Of a stretch of DNA of 64,000 nucleotides, positions 8,979 through 18,621 are shown piece by piece. Where the stretch lies: NCBI RefSeq assembly GCF_001870435.1, contig NZ_MDDR01000039.1, forward strand, positions 124,001 through 188,000, read 5' to 3'. Source of the stretch: Pseudomonas costantinii. GTDB taxonomy: Bacteria > Pseudomonadota > Gammaproteobacteria > Pseudomonadales > Pseudomonadaceae. The position numbers and the translations under genes are program-made. Each line of letters begins with the position of its first letter. Within the stretch, counting starts at the first letter, position 1. Under the pieces are notes generated by a model that saw nothing but the letters and a program-made list of their open reading frames with translations, was not told the origin of the DNA and searched no databases.

Positions 8979-9518
8979 TCAGCGCACCGCCGACTTGGCT
9001 GCGCGTAGTACACGGTCGGACAACTCGCCCGGGCCAAGGGCACGAGCCAAGGCCAGGCCACCAACCATCAGCGCCATGTCCGCCAAGGCCTTGTCGGTGT
9101 CTTCGGGAGTCGCGGCCAGTTGGGCGGCCATCAGCTCTACGTGCTCGTTCAAGGCCTCGCGAAAGACATCCGGCAGGCGGCTCATCTCGCCCACGGTCGC
9201 CGGTATCGGGCAGGCCTGGGCTGTTGAGTCACGGTGTTTACGCGACAGATAGAACGCCGCCACCAGGGCTCTGCGCTCCTCGCCGGTCAGTTGCGTATCC
9301 ATATCGTCAATCGACGCGCGGCGCCGGGCCAATAACTGGGTGAAGGCCTCCAGCATCAGCGCGTCCTTGCTTTCAAAGTGCGCGTAGAAACCGCCGACCG
9401 TGAGCCCTGCCGCCCCCATGACTTCGCCGACACTCGGCTCGGCCGGGCCACGCTGGATCAGCGCCGCGCTGGCAGCCTGCAGAATACGTTCACGGGTTTG
9501 CGCTTTTTTATCACTCAT
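8979..9518 (-). CDS. TetR/AcrR-family regulator
   Basis: 179 residues. The N-terminal helix-turn-helix (residues about 8-53: RERILQAASAALIQRG, GEVMGAAGLTVGGFYAHFESKDAL) is typical of the family; the C-terminus would bind a ligand. A 9-bp perfect AT-rich palindrome at 9544-9566, 26 bases before the start codon, is a good candidate operator for autorepression of this gene and the hydrolase behind it. Confidence 0.92.
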   Translation of the reverse strand: MSDKKAQTRERILQAASAALIQRGPAEPSVGEVMGAAGLTVGGFYAHFESKDALMLEAFTQLLARRRASIDDMDTQLTGEERRALVAAFYLSRKHRDSTAQACPIPATVGEMSRLPDVFREALNEHVELMAAQLAATPEDTDKALADMALMVGGLALARALGPGELSDRVLRAAKSAVR

Positions 9519-9543
9519 CGTTGCCTCCCTCTCTCATGGGTTG

Positions 9544-9566
9544 AATATTATTACCATAATAATATT
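9544..9566. promoter_or_regulatory. AT-rich palindrome, putative TetR operator
   Basis: AATATTATT and AATAATATT form a perfect 9-bp inverted repeat with a 5-base centre immediately upstream of the TetR gene. Its size and place fit a TetR-family operator. Confidence 0.6.
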
Positions 9567-9645
9567 TGGCAAGCGAGTGGCACGACCATTGGTCAGAAGA
9601 GAATCCAGGAAGATGAGAAAAGGATTGGCCAAACGCCAGACAAAC

Positions 9646-9680
9646 AAAAGGGCCATTCAATAATTGAATGACCCTTAAAA
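9646..9680 (-). terminator. Terminator of the tRNA operon
   Basis: AAGGGTCATTCAAT / ATTGAATGGCCCTT forms a long stem on the minus strand followed by TTTTG, 22 bases beyond the last tRNA-Glu. Confidence 0.75.
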
Positions 9681-9701
9681 ATCCCGCAGAGCGGGTAATC
9701 G

Positions 9702-9777
9702 TGGCGTCCCCTAGGGGACTCGAACCCCTGTTACCGCCGTGAAAGGGCGGTGTCCTAGGCCACTAGACGAAGGGGAC
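9702..9777 (-). tRNA. tRNA-Glu (UUC)
   Basis: 76 bases including encoded CCA. The acceptor GTCCCCT pairs with AGGGGAC, the anticodon loop is CCTTTCACG and the T-loop GGTTCGAGTCC is canonical. Second copy of the same gene at 9982-10057. Confidence 0.98.
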
Positions 9778-9855
9778 ACAAACCTTCTATACAACATGAT
9801 CAGGCTGAGTCTGATCAGCTCAAGGACGGTGTGGCCAGACCTTGAGCGTGTAAAT

Positions 9856-9931
<76 letters not shown>

Positions 9932-9981
9932 GGATTTTTCGCCTCGCGGCGCAGCAGACCTTTCGAACTGCTTGTTGAAAC

Positions 9982-10057
9982 TGGCGTCCCCTAGGGGACT
10001 CGAACCCCTGTTACCGCCGTGAAAGGGCGGTGTCCTAGGCCACTAGACGAAGGGGAC
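9982..10057 (-). tRNA. tRNA-Glu (UUC), second copy
   Basis: Same sequence as the tRNA at 9702-9777, displaced by 280 bases. Confidence 0.98.
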
Positions 10058-10135
10058 AAAACCTTCTGTACAACCGATCAGAGCTGAGTTCTGATCAATT
10101 CAAGGACGGTGTGGCCAGACCTTGAACCTGTAAAT

Positions 10136-10211
<76 letters not shown>

Positions 10212-10232
10212 TCATCGGTGAGGACGGGGCGA

Positions 10233-10261
10233 ATCTTAATGGCGGTTTGGAAGTGTGTCAA
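10233..10261 (-). promoter_or_regulatory. Sigma70 promoter of the tRNA operon
   Basis: On the minus strand TTGACA, a 17-base spacer and TAAGAT, about 22 bases before the first tRNA-Ala. This is a near-consensus promoter, as expected for stable RNA. Confidence 0.85.
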
Positions 10262-10315
10262 ATTTATTTTCAACAATTTCCAAAGTTTTTTGCCGGGATA
10301 ACAATCACTTACCGT

Positions 10316-10341
10316 CCAAACCCCGGAAAACCGGGGTTTGG
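10316..10341 (-). terminator. Hairpin downstream of gltX
   Basis: A perfect 11-bp stem (CCAAACCCCGG / CCGGGGTTTGG) with an AAAA loop lies 17 bases past the gltX stop. It has no T-tract, so it is a weak terminator or a 3' end protecting hairpin. Confidence 0.5.
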
Positions 10342-10358
10342 CCATTTCAACCAGTTGC

Positions 10359-11840
10359 TCAGCCGATAGCGCCCAACAGCTTTTCCCACTCTTTGTTTTC
10401 TTTCTTCGACACACCACCAAGCAAATCAAGGGCTTGGCGCAGACGGAAACGCGTGAGGTCCGGGCCGAGAATTTCCATCGCATCGAGTACCGACACCGAA
10501 CTGGCGTGCCCGGTGATCGCAGCAAACATCAGCGGCATGGCATCACGCAATTTCAGCTCAAGGGACTCAACCACCGCCTGGATCGTCGCGGTGATCGCAT
10601 CCTTCTCCCACTGACGCAGGCTTTCGAGCTTCCACAGGATCAACTGCATCAACTGACGGACCTGATCGCCCGAGAGCTTCTTGGACTCAAACAGCTTGGC
10701 ATCCGGGTTCACGCCACCGGCGAAGAAGAAACTGGCCAACGGTGCGACCTGGCTGAACGTCTCCACCCTGCCCTGCACCAGCGGTGCGATCTTCATCATG
10801 TACTCAGGGTTCAACGCCCATTGCTGCACACGGCTGGCGAACTCTTCCACCGGCAGGTCACGCAACCACTGGCCGTTGAGCCACGACAGCTTCTCGATAT
10901 CGAAGATCGGCCCGCCCAGGGACACGCGGGACAGATCAAAGTTATCGACCATTTCCTGCAGCGAGAACTTCTCGCGCTCGTCCGGCATCGACCAGCCCAT
11001 ACGGCCCAAGTAGTTGAGCATCGCTTCCGGCATGAAGCCCATGCGCTCGTAGAACGTTACCGACGTCGGGTTCTTGCGCTTGGACAGCTTGCTCTTGTCC
11101 GGGTTACGCAGCAGCGGCATATAGCACAACTGCGGTTGTTCCCAGCCGAAGTATTCGTACAGCAGGATCAGTTTTGGCGCCGACGGCAACCATTCTTCAC
11201 CGCGCAACACGTGGGTGATGCCCATCAAGTGATCGTCGACCACGTTGGCCAGGAAGTACGTCGGCAGGCCGTCGGTCTTCATCAGCACTTGCATGTCCAT
11301 GCGGTCCCACGGGATCTCGACGTCACCGCGCAGCATGTCCGGCACCACGCATACGCCTTCGCTCGGCACCTTCATGCGAATGACATGAGGCTCGCCGGCG
11401 GCCAGGCGTTGGGCCACTTCTTCTTTGGACAGCAGCAGCGCACGGCCGTCGTAGCGTGGGGTTTCGCCACGGGCCTGTTGCTCGGCGCGCATCTGGTCCA
11501 ATTCTTCAGCGGTGCAGAAGCATGGGAACGCATGGCCCATGTCGACCAACTGCTGGGTGTACTGCTTGTAGATGTCGCTGCGCTCGCTCTGGCGATACGG
11601 GCCGTGCGGACCACCGACGTCCGGGCCTTCCGCCCAGGTAATGCCCAGCCAGCGCAAGGCATCGAAAATCTGCTGTTCCGACTCACGGGTCGAACGCACT
11701 TGGTCGGTGTCTTCGATCCGCAGGATGAATTCACCGCCGTGCTGCTTGGCAAAGCAGTAGTTGAACAGGGCGATGTAGGCAGTGCCGACGTGGGGATCCC
11801 CAGTAGGCGATGGCGCAATGCGCGTGCGGACGGTGGTCAT
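10359..11840 (-). CDS. gltX: Glutamyl-tRNA synthetase
   Basis: 493 residues from ATG at 11840 (MTTVRTRIAPSPTGDPHVGTAY). The class I signature HVGT follows the start and the KMSKS-type loop reads KLSKRKN. It charges tRNA-Glu; in this window it sits directly upstream of two tRNA-Glu genes, an arrangement known from Pseudomonas. A longer frame reaches 11939 but lacks family similarity before the chosen Met. Confidence 0.97.
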   Translation of the reverse strand: MTTVRTRIAPSPTGDPHVGTAYIALFNYCFAKQHGGEFILRIEDTDQVRSTRESEQQIFDALRWLGITWAEGPDVGGPHGPYRQSERSDIYKQYTQQLVDMGHAFPCFCTAEELDQMRAEQQARGETPRYDGRALLLSKEEVAQRLAAGEPHVIRMKVPSEGVCVVPDMLRGDVEIPWDRMDMQVLMKTDGLPTYFLANVVDDHLMGITHVLRGEEWLPSAPKLILLYEYFGWEQPQLCYMPLLRNPDKSKLSKRKNPTSVTFYERMGFMPEAMLNYLGRMGWSMPDEREKFSLQEMVDNFDLSRVSLGGPIFDIEKLSWLNGQWLRDLPVEEFASRVQQWALNPEYMMKIAPLVQGRVETFSQVAPLASFFFAGGVNPDAKLFESKKLSGDQVRQLMQLILWKLESLRQWEKDAITATIQAVVESLELKLRDAMPLMFAAITGHASSVSVLDAMEILGPDLTRFRLRQALDLLGGVSKKENKEWEKLLGAIG

Positions 11841-12024
11841 GGCAGGTCTCGAATGGGCGATAAAGCTGAAAATTGAAACAAGGGGCGAATGGTAACAGCC
11901 CCAGGCACCTGCGCTCCAGCAGAAGGGCATATAGGCCAAGCTTCGGTCTGAAGGCGTGCCGTGGCTATTTGCCAGATGCTGGGGTGGTTATATTCCATTA
12001 CCTCTTGTTACAGACACCGTGCTC

Positions 12025-13071
12025 ATGCCTGCCCCACTGAAACGCCGCCTGTTTATCTTCGTGTTTATCGTGATCCTGATCGCCCTGGGTTTCTTCGCCC
12101 AATGGTTCTTCAAGGGCCGCTTTTACGAAAGCACCGACAACGCCTACGTGCAGGGTGAGATCACCCGCGTGTCCAGCCAACTGGGCGCGCGCATCGTGGA
12201 AGTAATGGTCGGTGACAACGAACATGTGCAAAAAGGCCAGTTACTGGTGAAGCTCGAAGGCGACGACTTCCACCTCGCCGTGGACCGCGCCAATGCCGCC
12301 CTGGCCATGCGCGAGGCCGAACGCACCCAAGCCACGAGCAAACTCACCCAACAGGCCAGTCTGATCGCCGCCGGTGAGGCCAAGGTTTCGTCCAGCCAGG
12401 CCAGCCTGGGCCGTTCGCAGATCGACTTGTCCCGCGCGCAAACCCTGCGCAAGCCCGGTTATGTCTCGGAAGAACGGGTGACCACCCTCTCCGCCGACAA
12501 CCACATCGCCCGCTCCCAAGTCACCATGGCCCAGGCCGACCTGCAGGGCCAGCGCCAGCAGGTCAACGCCCTGAATGCCGAGATCAAACGCCTCGACGCG
12601 TTGATCGCCAACGCCAAGACCGACTTGGCCCAGGCCGAACTCAACCTCACCCGCAGCGAAATCCACGCCCCCATCAGCGGCCTGGTGGGCCAGCGTGCGG
12701 CGCGCAATGGCCAATATGTACAGGCCGGCGCCTACCTGCTGTCGATCGTCCCCGACCAGGACATCTGGATCCAGGCCAACTTCAAGGAAACCCAGATCGG
12801 CCACATGCAGCCTGGGCAAAAGGCCGAGCTGACCTTCGACGCTTACGGCGACACCCCTATTGAAGCGCGGGTCGACAGTTTGTTCGCCGCGTCCGGTGCG
12901 CAGTTCAGCCTGCTACCGCCGGACAATGCCACGGGCAACTTCACCAAAGTCGTACAACGCATTCCGGTAAAACTCACCTTCGCGGCGGACAACCCGCTGA
13001 AGGGCAAGATCCGCCCCGGCATGTCCGTGACCGTCAAAGTGAACATCAAAGACCAGCCCGATGACCGGTGA
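12025..13071 (+). CDS. HlyD/EmrA-family membrane fusion protein
   Basis: 348 residues from ATG at 12025. One N-terminal membrane helix (about residues 10-28), then a periplasmic part with a lipoyl-type beta segment (TDNAYVQGEITRVSSQLGARI), a long coiled coil (about 85-200) and a beta-barrel domain ending in IRPGMSVTVKVNI. It would link the inner-membrane transporter encoded next to an outer-membrane channel. The stop overlaps the start of the next gene by 11 bases, so translation is probably coupled. No outer-membrane factor gene follows. Confidence 0.92.
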   Translation: MPAPLKRRLFIFVFIVILIALGFFAQWFFKGRFYESTDNAYVQGEITRVSSQLGARIVEVMVGDNEHVQKGQLLVKLEGDDFHLAVDRANAALAMREAERTQATSKLTQQASLIAAGEAKVSSSQASLGRSQIDLSRAQTLRKPGYVSEERVTTLSADNHIARSQVTMAQADLQGQRQQVNALNAEIKRLDALIANAKTDLAQAELNLTRSEIHAPISGLVGQRAARNGQYVQAGAYLLSIVPDQDIWIQANFKETQIGHMQPGQKAELTFDAYGDTPIEARVDSLFAASGAQFSLLPPDNATGNFTKVVQRIPVKLTFAADNPLKGKIRPGMSVTVKVNIKDQPDDR

Positions 13072-14611
13072 TCAACTGGTACGTCCCGTCGGCGAACCGA
13101 CCCGACGCGACTGGATCGCAGTGATGAGCGTGATGCTCGGCGCCTTCATGGCGGTGCTCGACATCCAGATCACCAACTCGTCCCTCAAGGACATCCAGGG
13201 CGCGCTGTCAGCCACCCTGGAGGAAGGCTCGTGGATTTCCACCTCCTACCTTGTCGCCGAAATCATCATGATCCCCCTCACCGCCTGGCTGGTGCAGTTG
13301 CTCTCGGCACGGCGGCTGGCGGTGTGGGTGTCGACAGGCTTCCTGATCGCCTCGCTGATGTGCTCCATGGCCTGGAGCCTGGAAAGCATGATCGTGTTCC
13401 GCGCCCTGCAAGGTTTTACCGGCGGCGCGCTGATCCCACTCGCGTTCACCCTCACCCTGATCAAACTGCCCGAACACCACCGCGCCAAAGGCATGGCCAT
13501 GTTCGCCATGACCGCCACCTTCGCCCCCTCCATCGGCCCGACCATTGGCGGCTGGCTCACTGAAAACTGGGGCTGGGAATACATTTTCTACATCAACGTA
13601 CCGCCGGGGCTGATCATGATCGCCGGGCTGCTGTATGGCCTGGAGAAAAAAGCCCCGCACTGGGAGTTGCTGAAAAGCACCGATTACCTCGGCATCGTCA
13701 CCATGGCCGTGGGCCTTGGGTGTTTGCAGGTGTTTCTTGAGGAAGGCCATCGCAAAGACTGGCTGGAGTCGACCCTGATTGTCAGCTTGGGCAGCATCGC
13801 CCTGTTGAGCCTGATCACCTTTGTGATCGTGCAGATGTCCAAGCCCAATCCGTTGATCAACCTGCGCATTCTCTCCAACCGCAACTTTGGCCTGTCGAGC
13901 ATTTCCAGCCTGGGGATGGGCGTGGGCCTGTATGGCTCGATCTATCTGCTACCGCTGTACCTGGCGCAGATCCAGAACTACAACGCGCTGCAGATCGGCG
14001 AAGTGATCATGTGGATGGGCGTGCCGCAGCTGTTTCTGATTCCGCTGGTGCCCAAATTGATGAAGTACGTGTCGCCAAAATGGCTGTGCACCTTAGGATT
14101 CGGCCTGTTCGGCCTGGCGAGTTTTTCCTCGGGGGTGCTCAACCCGGACTTCGCCGGCAGCCAGTTCAATCAAATCCAGATCATCCGCGCCCTCGGGCAA
14201 CCGCTGATCATGGTGACCATCTCGTTGATCGCCACCGCCTATATCCTGCCCCAGGACGCTGGATCGGCGTCGAGCCTGTTCAATATCCTGCGTAACCTGG
14301 GTGGCGCCATTGGGATTGCGCTGCTGGCGACCTTGCTGGATGCGCGGACCAAAACCTACTTTGATTATCTGCGCGAGGCGATTGTGCCGAGCAATCCGCA
14401 GGTGGCGGAGAGACTCGCAACGTTAACCGAGAAGTTCGGCAATGAAACGGCGGCGCTGGGCAAGCTCAGTGAGATTGTCCATCAGCAGGCACAGATCATG
14501 GCCTACAACGATGCGTTTCATTTTGTGGGGTTGGCGCTGGGGATCAGTATGTTAGCGATCCTGTTGACCAAGGCGTTGCCGGCGGGGCTTAAGGCTGGGG
14601 AGAGTCACTAG
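13061..14611 (+). CDS. EmrB/QacA-type DHA2 drug efflux transporter (MFS)
   Basis: 516 residues with about 14 predicted membrane helices. The first helix motif (LGAFMAVLDIQITNSSLKDI) and the motif-C-like GPTIGGWL are characteristic of the DHA2 family. With the membrane fusion protein immediately upstream it forms a proton-driven efflux pump; substrates are not predictable. Confidence 0.93.
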   Translation: MTGDQLVRPVGEPTRRDWIAVMSVMLGAFMAVLDIQITNSSLKDIQGALSATLEEGSWISTSYLVAEIIMIPLTAWLVQLLSARRLAVWVSTGFLIASLMCSMAWSLESMIVFRALQGFTGGALIPLAFTLTLIKLPEHHRAKGMAMFAMTATFAPSIGPTIGGWLTENWGWEYIFYINVPPGLIMIAGLLYGLEKKAPHWELLKSTDYLGIVTMAVGLGCLQVFLEEGHRKDWLESTLIVSLGSIALLSLITFVIVQMSKPNPLINLRILSNRNFGLSSISSLGMGVGLYGSIYLLPLYLAQIQNYNALQIGEVIMWMGVPQLFLIPLVPKLMKYVSPKWLCTLGFGLFGLASFSSGVLNPDFAGSQFNQIQIIRALGQPLIMVTISLIATAYILPQDAGSASSLFNILRNLGGAIGIALLATLLDARTKTYFDYLREAIVPSNPQVAERLATLTEKFGNETAALGKLSEIVHQQAQIMAYNDAFHFVGLALGISMLAILLTKALPAGLKAGESH

Positions 14612-14612
14612 A

Positions 14613-14643
14613 CGGTACTGGCCTGCGATGAGGCCAGTACCGT
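14613..14643. terminator. Shared hairpin between convergent genes
   Basis: GACGGTACTGGCCT / AGGCCAGTACCGTC, a perfect 14-bp stem, sits between the stop of the MFS gene and the stop of uvrB. No T-tract on either side, but its place suggests a bidirectional terminator. Confidence 0.5.
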
Positions 14644-14653
14644 CACCGAAAAA

Positions 14654-16669
14654 TCAGACAGCCAGCAACCGCTCGCGCAACTTGCCGATCTCATCGCGCG
14701 TCTGCGCTGCCGCTTCAAACTCAAGATCCCGCGCCAACTGGTACATCTTCTCTTCCAACTGCCGAATCCGCTTGGTGATCTCACTCGGCGAGCGCAGTTC
14801 GTTTTCGTACTTGGCGCTTTCCTCGGCGGCCTTGGCCATGCCCTTGCGCTTCTTGCTGCGCGAGCCCGGCACAGTGGCGCCTTCCATGATGTCGGCGACG
14901 TCCTTGAACACGCCCTTGGGCGTAATGCCATTGGCCAGGTTAAACGCAATCTGTTTGTCACGCCGGCGCTCGGTCTCGCCAATCGCGCGCTCCATGGAGC
15001 CGGTGATGCGGTCCGCGTAGAGAATCGCGCGACCATTGAGGTTCCGCGCGGCACGGCCGATGGTCTGGATCAGCGAACGCTCGGAGCGCAGGAAGCCCTC
15101 CTTGTCGGCATCCAGAATCGCCACCAGCGACACCTCCGGCATATCCAAACCTTCTCGCAGCAGGTTGATCCCCACCAGCACATCAAAGGTGCCCAGGCGC
15201 AGGTCACGGATGATCTCCACGCGCTCCACAGTGTCGATGTCCGAGTGCAGGTAGCGCACACGCACGCCGTGGTCGGCCAGGTAATCGGTCAAGTCTTCAG
15301 ACATGCGCTTGGTCAGCGTGGTGACCAGCACCCGCTCCTCCAACGCCACACGCTTGCCGATCTCCGACAGCAAGTCATCGACCTGCGTCAGTGCCGGGCG
15401 AATTTCGATTTGCGGGTCCACAAGGCCGGTCGGGCGAACCAGTTGCTCAACCACGCGTCCTGCATGTTCGGCCTCGTAGTTACCCGGCGTGGCTGAAACA
15501 AAAATCGTCTGTGGGCTGATCCCTTCGAACTCGTCGAAACGCATCGGCCGGTTATCCAGCGCTGACGGCAGGCGGAAACCGTATTCCACCAACGTTTCTT
15601 TACGCGAACGGTCACCTTTATACATCGCGCCGACCTGCGGCACGCTGACGTGGGATTCGTCGATCACCAACAGGGCGTCGTCCGGCAAGTAATCAAACAG
15701 TGTGGGTGGCGCCTGCCCGGATTCACGGCCCGACAGGTAGCGCGAGTAGTTTTCGATGCCGTTGCAGTAGCCCAGCTCCAGGATCATCTCGAGGTCGAAG
15801 CGCGTGCGCTGCTCCAAACGCTGGGCTTCTACCAGCTTGTTGTTGGAGCGCAGGTATTCCAAGCGCTCCACCAGCTCGACCTTGATGCCCTCGATGGCAC
15901 CCATCAGGGTTTCGCGCGGGGTCACGTAGTGGCTTTTCGGGTAGAAGGTGAAGCGCGGCAGCTTGCGGATCACCTCGCCGGTCAACGGGTCGAAGGCCGA
16001 CAGGCTCTCGACTTCATCGTCGAACAGCTCGATGCGGATTGCTTCCAGGTCGGATTCGGCCGGGTAGATGTCGATCACATCGCCACGCACACGGAAGGTG
16101 GCGCGGGCGAAGTCCATGTCGTTGCGGGTGTATTGCAAGCTCGTCAGGCGACGCAGCAGCTCGCGCTGGTCGAGTTTGTCGCCCCGGTCGACGTGCAGCA
16201 CCATCTTCAAATAGGTTTCCGGGCTGCCCAGGCCATAGATGCACGACACCGTGGTGACGATGATCGCGTCCTTGCGCTCCAACAACGCCTTGGTTGCCGA
16301 CAGCCGCATCTGTTCGATGTGGTCGTTGATCGAGGCGTCCTTCTCGATAAAGGTATCGGAGGACGGCACATAGGCTTCGGGTTGGTAGTAGTCGTAGTAG
16401 GAAACGAAGTACTCCACCGCGTTGTTCGGGAAGAAGGCCTTGAACTCGCCGTACAACTGCGCGGCCAAGGTCTTGTTCGGCGCCAGCACCAGCGTCGGGC
16501 GATTGGTCTGTGCAATCACGTTGGCGATGCTGAAGGTCTTGCCTGAACCGGTCACCCCGAGCAGCGTCTGGTGCGCCAGGCCGGCGTCGATGCCTTCGAC
16601 CAACTGGCGAATGGCTTCGGGTTGATCGCCGGCGGGTTCAAAGCGGGTGACGAGCTGGAAATCCGACAT
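14654..16669 (-). CDS. uvrB: Excinuclease ABC subunit B
   Basis: 671 residues, the usual length. Walker A motif GVTGSGKTFS at about residues 39-48, the beta-hairpin region YYDYYQPEAYVP at 92-103, DESHVS Walker B-like motif, helicase motifs TLTKRMSEDLTDYL and QTIGRAARN, and the C-terminal UVR domain that contacts UvrC. It verifies DNA damage in nucleotide excision repair. No clear LexA box was seen upstream. Confidence 0.98.
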   Translation of the reverse strand: MSDFQLVTRFEPAGDQPEAIRQLVEGIDAGLAHQTLLGVTGSGKTFSIANVIAQTNRPTLVLAPNKTLAAQLYGEFKAFFPNNAVEYFVSYYDYYQPEAYVPSSDTFIEKDASINDHIEQMRLSATKALLERKDAIIVTTVSCIYGLGSPETYLKMVLHVDRGDKLDQRELLRRLTSLQYTRNDMDFARATFRVRGDVIDIYPAESDLEAIRIELFDDEVESLSAFDPLTGEVIRKLPRFTFYPKSHYVTPRETLMGAIEGIKVELVERLEYLRSNNKLVEAQRLEQRTRFDLEMILELGYCNGIENYSRYLSGRESGQAPPTLFDYLPDDALLVIDESHVSVPQVGAMYKGDRSRKETLVEYGFRLPSALDNRPMRFDEFEGISPQTIFVSATPGNYEAEHAGRVVEQLVRPTGLVDPQIEIRPALTQVDDLLSEIGKRVALEERVLVTTLTKRMSEDLTDYLADHGVRVRYLHSDIDTVERVEIIRDLRLGTFDVLVGINLLREGLDMPEVSLVAILDADKEGFLRSERSLIQTIGRAARNLNGRAILYADRITGSMERAIGETERRRDKQIAFNLANGITPKGVFKDVADIMEGATVPGSRSKKRKGMAKAAEESAKYENELRSPSEITKRIRQLEEKMYQLARDLEFEAAAQTRDEIGKLRERLLAV

Positions 16670-16924
16670 AACGTACCTCGTGAAGTCACCCCAGACTCGA
16701 TACCGCCAGGGACGAAAAAGCTCAGCAACCCGCGAATAGTCATCGCAGGTTGCAGGAAAAAACCATGATAGCCGTAGAAGTGGTGCCGAATGTGACGGGT
16801 TTCAAGGCAATCGTCCTACCCGACGTCTAGGATCAATGTTGCAATAAGACTAACGGTCAGCAAATAAACCGAAAAACTTGGCCGAAAAGCCGTTTCGGTT
16901 GTCGCCTCAAGCGGTGATGGCCTC

Positions 16925-16930
16925 TATACT
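16925..16930 (+). promoter_or_regulatory. Likely -10 element of the aminotransferase gene
   Basis: TATACT, 82 bases before the start codon at 17013. No good -35 is visible at standard spacing (a TTGTCG lies 20 bases upstream). The rest of the 343-base space between uvrB and this gene shows no other feature I can support. Confidence 0.35.
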
Positions 16931-17012
16931 AGCTCCCCGTTTGTGCACCGCTCTAGTGCATTCGGCTGGAGCGCGACACGTCCCTCCACTCCCCCCATAG
17001 AGCTGCCGCAAA

Positions 17013-18209
17013 ATGAGCCTGTTCTCCGCTGTCGAAATGGCACCACGCGATCCAATCCTGGGCCTCAACGAAGCATTCAACGCCGATACACGAACCACCA
17101 AGGTCAACCTTGGCGTGGGCGTTTACTGCAACGAGGAGGGGAAGATTCCACTCTTGCGTGCCGTTGCCGAAGCGGAAGCCATTCGCGTGGCGCAACACGC
17201 CGCCCGTGGCTACTTGCCGATCGATGGCATCGCGGCGTACGACAAGGCCGTGCAAACCCTGCTGTTCGGGGCTGAGTCGCCGTTGCTGGCGGCTGGCCGC
17301 ATCACCACCGTACAAGCGGTCGGCGGCACGGGCGCCCTGAAGATCGGCGCTGACTTCCTCAAGCAACTGCTGCCGAACGCTGTCGTTGCGATCAGCGACC
17401 CAAGCTGGGAAAACCACCGCGCGCTGTTCGAAACCGCCGGTTTCCCGGTGCAGAACTACCGCTACTACGACGCCGCTACCCACGACGTGAACCGTGCCGG
17501 TCTGCTCGAAGACCTCAATGCCCTGCCACCACAGTCCATCGTGGTGCTGCACGCCTGCTGCCACAACCCGACCGGCGTCGACCTGAGCCCGGCCGACTGG
17601 CAGAACGTGCTGGACGTGGTCAAGGCCAAGAACCTGGTGCCGTTCCTCGACATGGCCTACCAGGGCTTTGGCGACGGCATTCACGAAGACGCCGCCGCCG
17701 TGCGCCTGTTCGCTGAATCCGGCCTGACCTTCTTTGTGTCCAGCTCGTTCTCCAAGTCGTTCTCGCTGTACGGCGAACGCGTGGGCGCACTGTCGATCGT
17801 TGGCGAATCCAAGGAAGAAAGCGCGCGCATCCTGTCCCAGGTCAAGCGTGTGATCCGCACCAACTACTCCAACCCGCCAACCCATGGCGCGGCGATCGTT
17901 GCTGCAGTGCTGAACAACCCTGAGCTGCGCGCCCAGTGGGAAGCCGAACTGGCCGAAATGCGCCTGCGCATCCGTGGCATGCGCGAGCAGATGGTCGCCG
18001 AACTGGCCAAGGCTGCTCCAGGCCATGACTTCAGCTTCGTCGGTCGCCAGCGTGGGATGTTCTCCTACTCCGGCCTGACCGTTGAGCAAGTCACTCGTCT
18101 GCGCACTGAGTTTGGTATCTACGCGCTGGATACCGGGCGTATCTGCGTGGCAGCGCTGAACCAGTCGAACATTGGTGCGGTGACCAAGGCGATTGTTCAG
18201 GTGTTGTAA
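17013..18209 (+). CDS. tyrB: Aromatic/aspartate amino acid aminotransferase
   Basis: 398 residues, PLP-dependent class I fold. The PLP lysine is in SSSFSKSFSLYGERVGAL, the Asp that binds the PLP nitrogen is in FLDMAYQGFGDG, and the substrate Arg is near the C-terminus (GRQRGMFSYSGL). It interconverts aromatic 2-oxo acids or oxaloacetate with their amino acids using glutamate. Divergent from uvrB. The enzyme could also be named phhC or aspC; specificity cannot be resolved by eye. Confidence 0.93.
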   Translation: MSLFSAVEMAPRDPILGLNEAFNADTRTTKVNLGVGVYCNEEGKIPLLRAVAEAEAIRVAQHAARGYLPIDGIAAYDKAVQTLLFGAESPLLAAGRITTVQAVGGTGALKIGADFLKQLLPNAVVAISDPSWENHRALFETAGFPVQNYRYYDAATHDVNRAGLLEDLNALPPQSIVVLHACCHNPTGVDLSPADWQNVLDVVKAKNLVPFLDMAYQGFGDGIHEDAAAVRLFAESGLTFFVSSSFSKSFSLYGERVGALSIVGESKEESARILSQVKRVIRTNYSNPPTHGAAIVAAVLNNPELRAQWEAELAEMRLRIRGMREQMVAELAKAAPGHDFSFVGRQRGMFSYSGLTVEQVTRLRTEFGIYALDTGRICVAALNQSNIGAVTKAIVQVL

Positions 18210-18229
18210 ACCTTTGCTGATGTGAAGAA

Positions 18230-18257
18230 GGGGAAGCCAATGGCTTCCCCTTTTTAT
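18230..18257 (+). terminator. Terminator of the aminotransferase gene
   Basis: GGGGAAGCCA / TGGCTTCCCC with a one-base loop followed by TTTTTATTT, 21 bases after the stop. Confidence 0.9.
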
Positions 18258-18308
18258 TTACGAACACACTAGACTGAACGCCGACTGCCCCTTTGCTGTG
18301 AGAGCCTT

Positions 18309-18518
18309 ATGAGAAACGACGACCTGGACCTGCGCGCCGACCGCGACGAACTGGACGACTACACCCCGCGCGCGCCGCAAGCTAAACGCCAGAAAAGCCT
18401 GGTGCTGCAAGTGGCGCTCGGTGTGTTCCTCGGCGGCTTGGCGCTGTGGCTGGTGCAACTGGGCGCGACGGCACTGATGACGAAGTTGGCCATGGGCACC
18501 CTGCAATTTGGCGGCTAA
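18309..18518 (+). CDS. Small single-span membrane protein
   Basis: 69 residues. A charged N-terminus (many Asp/Arg, then KRQK) is followed by one membrane helix at about 31-50 (LVLQVALGVFLGGLALWLVQ). A GAGAG-like ribosome binding site precedes the ATG. Function unknown; the positive-inside pattern suggests the N-terminus is cytoplasmic. Confidence 0.7.
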   Translation: MRNDDLDLRADRDELDDYTPRAPQAKRQKSLVLQVALGVFLGGLALWLVQLGATALMTKLAMGTLQFGG

Positions 18519-18525
18519 CCCTCTC

Positions 18526-18621
18526 GTAGCAGTTGTCGAGCCCCAGCGAGGCTACGTAGGCTGCACCGCATTTTTTCTGATACACCGCCACGCAGCCTCG
18601 CTGGGGCTCGACAGCTGCTAC
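18526..18621. repeat. REP doublet (inverted pair)
   Basis: Two REP copies, 18526-18557 and 18591-18621, share the core GTCGAGCCCCAGCGAGGCT in opposite orientation, a typical Pseudomonas BIME. The right arm supplies the stop codon of the LysR gene that ends at 18618. Confidence 0.9.

Noticed and set aside
10338..11876. Long plus-strand reading frame opposite gltX
   Set aside because: Mirror frame of gltX with His/Arg/Gln-rich composition typical of antisense frames in GC-rich DNA.
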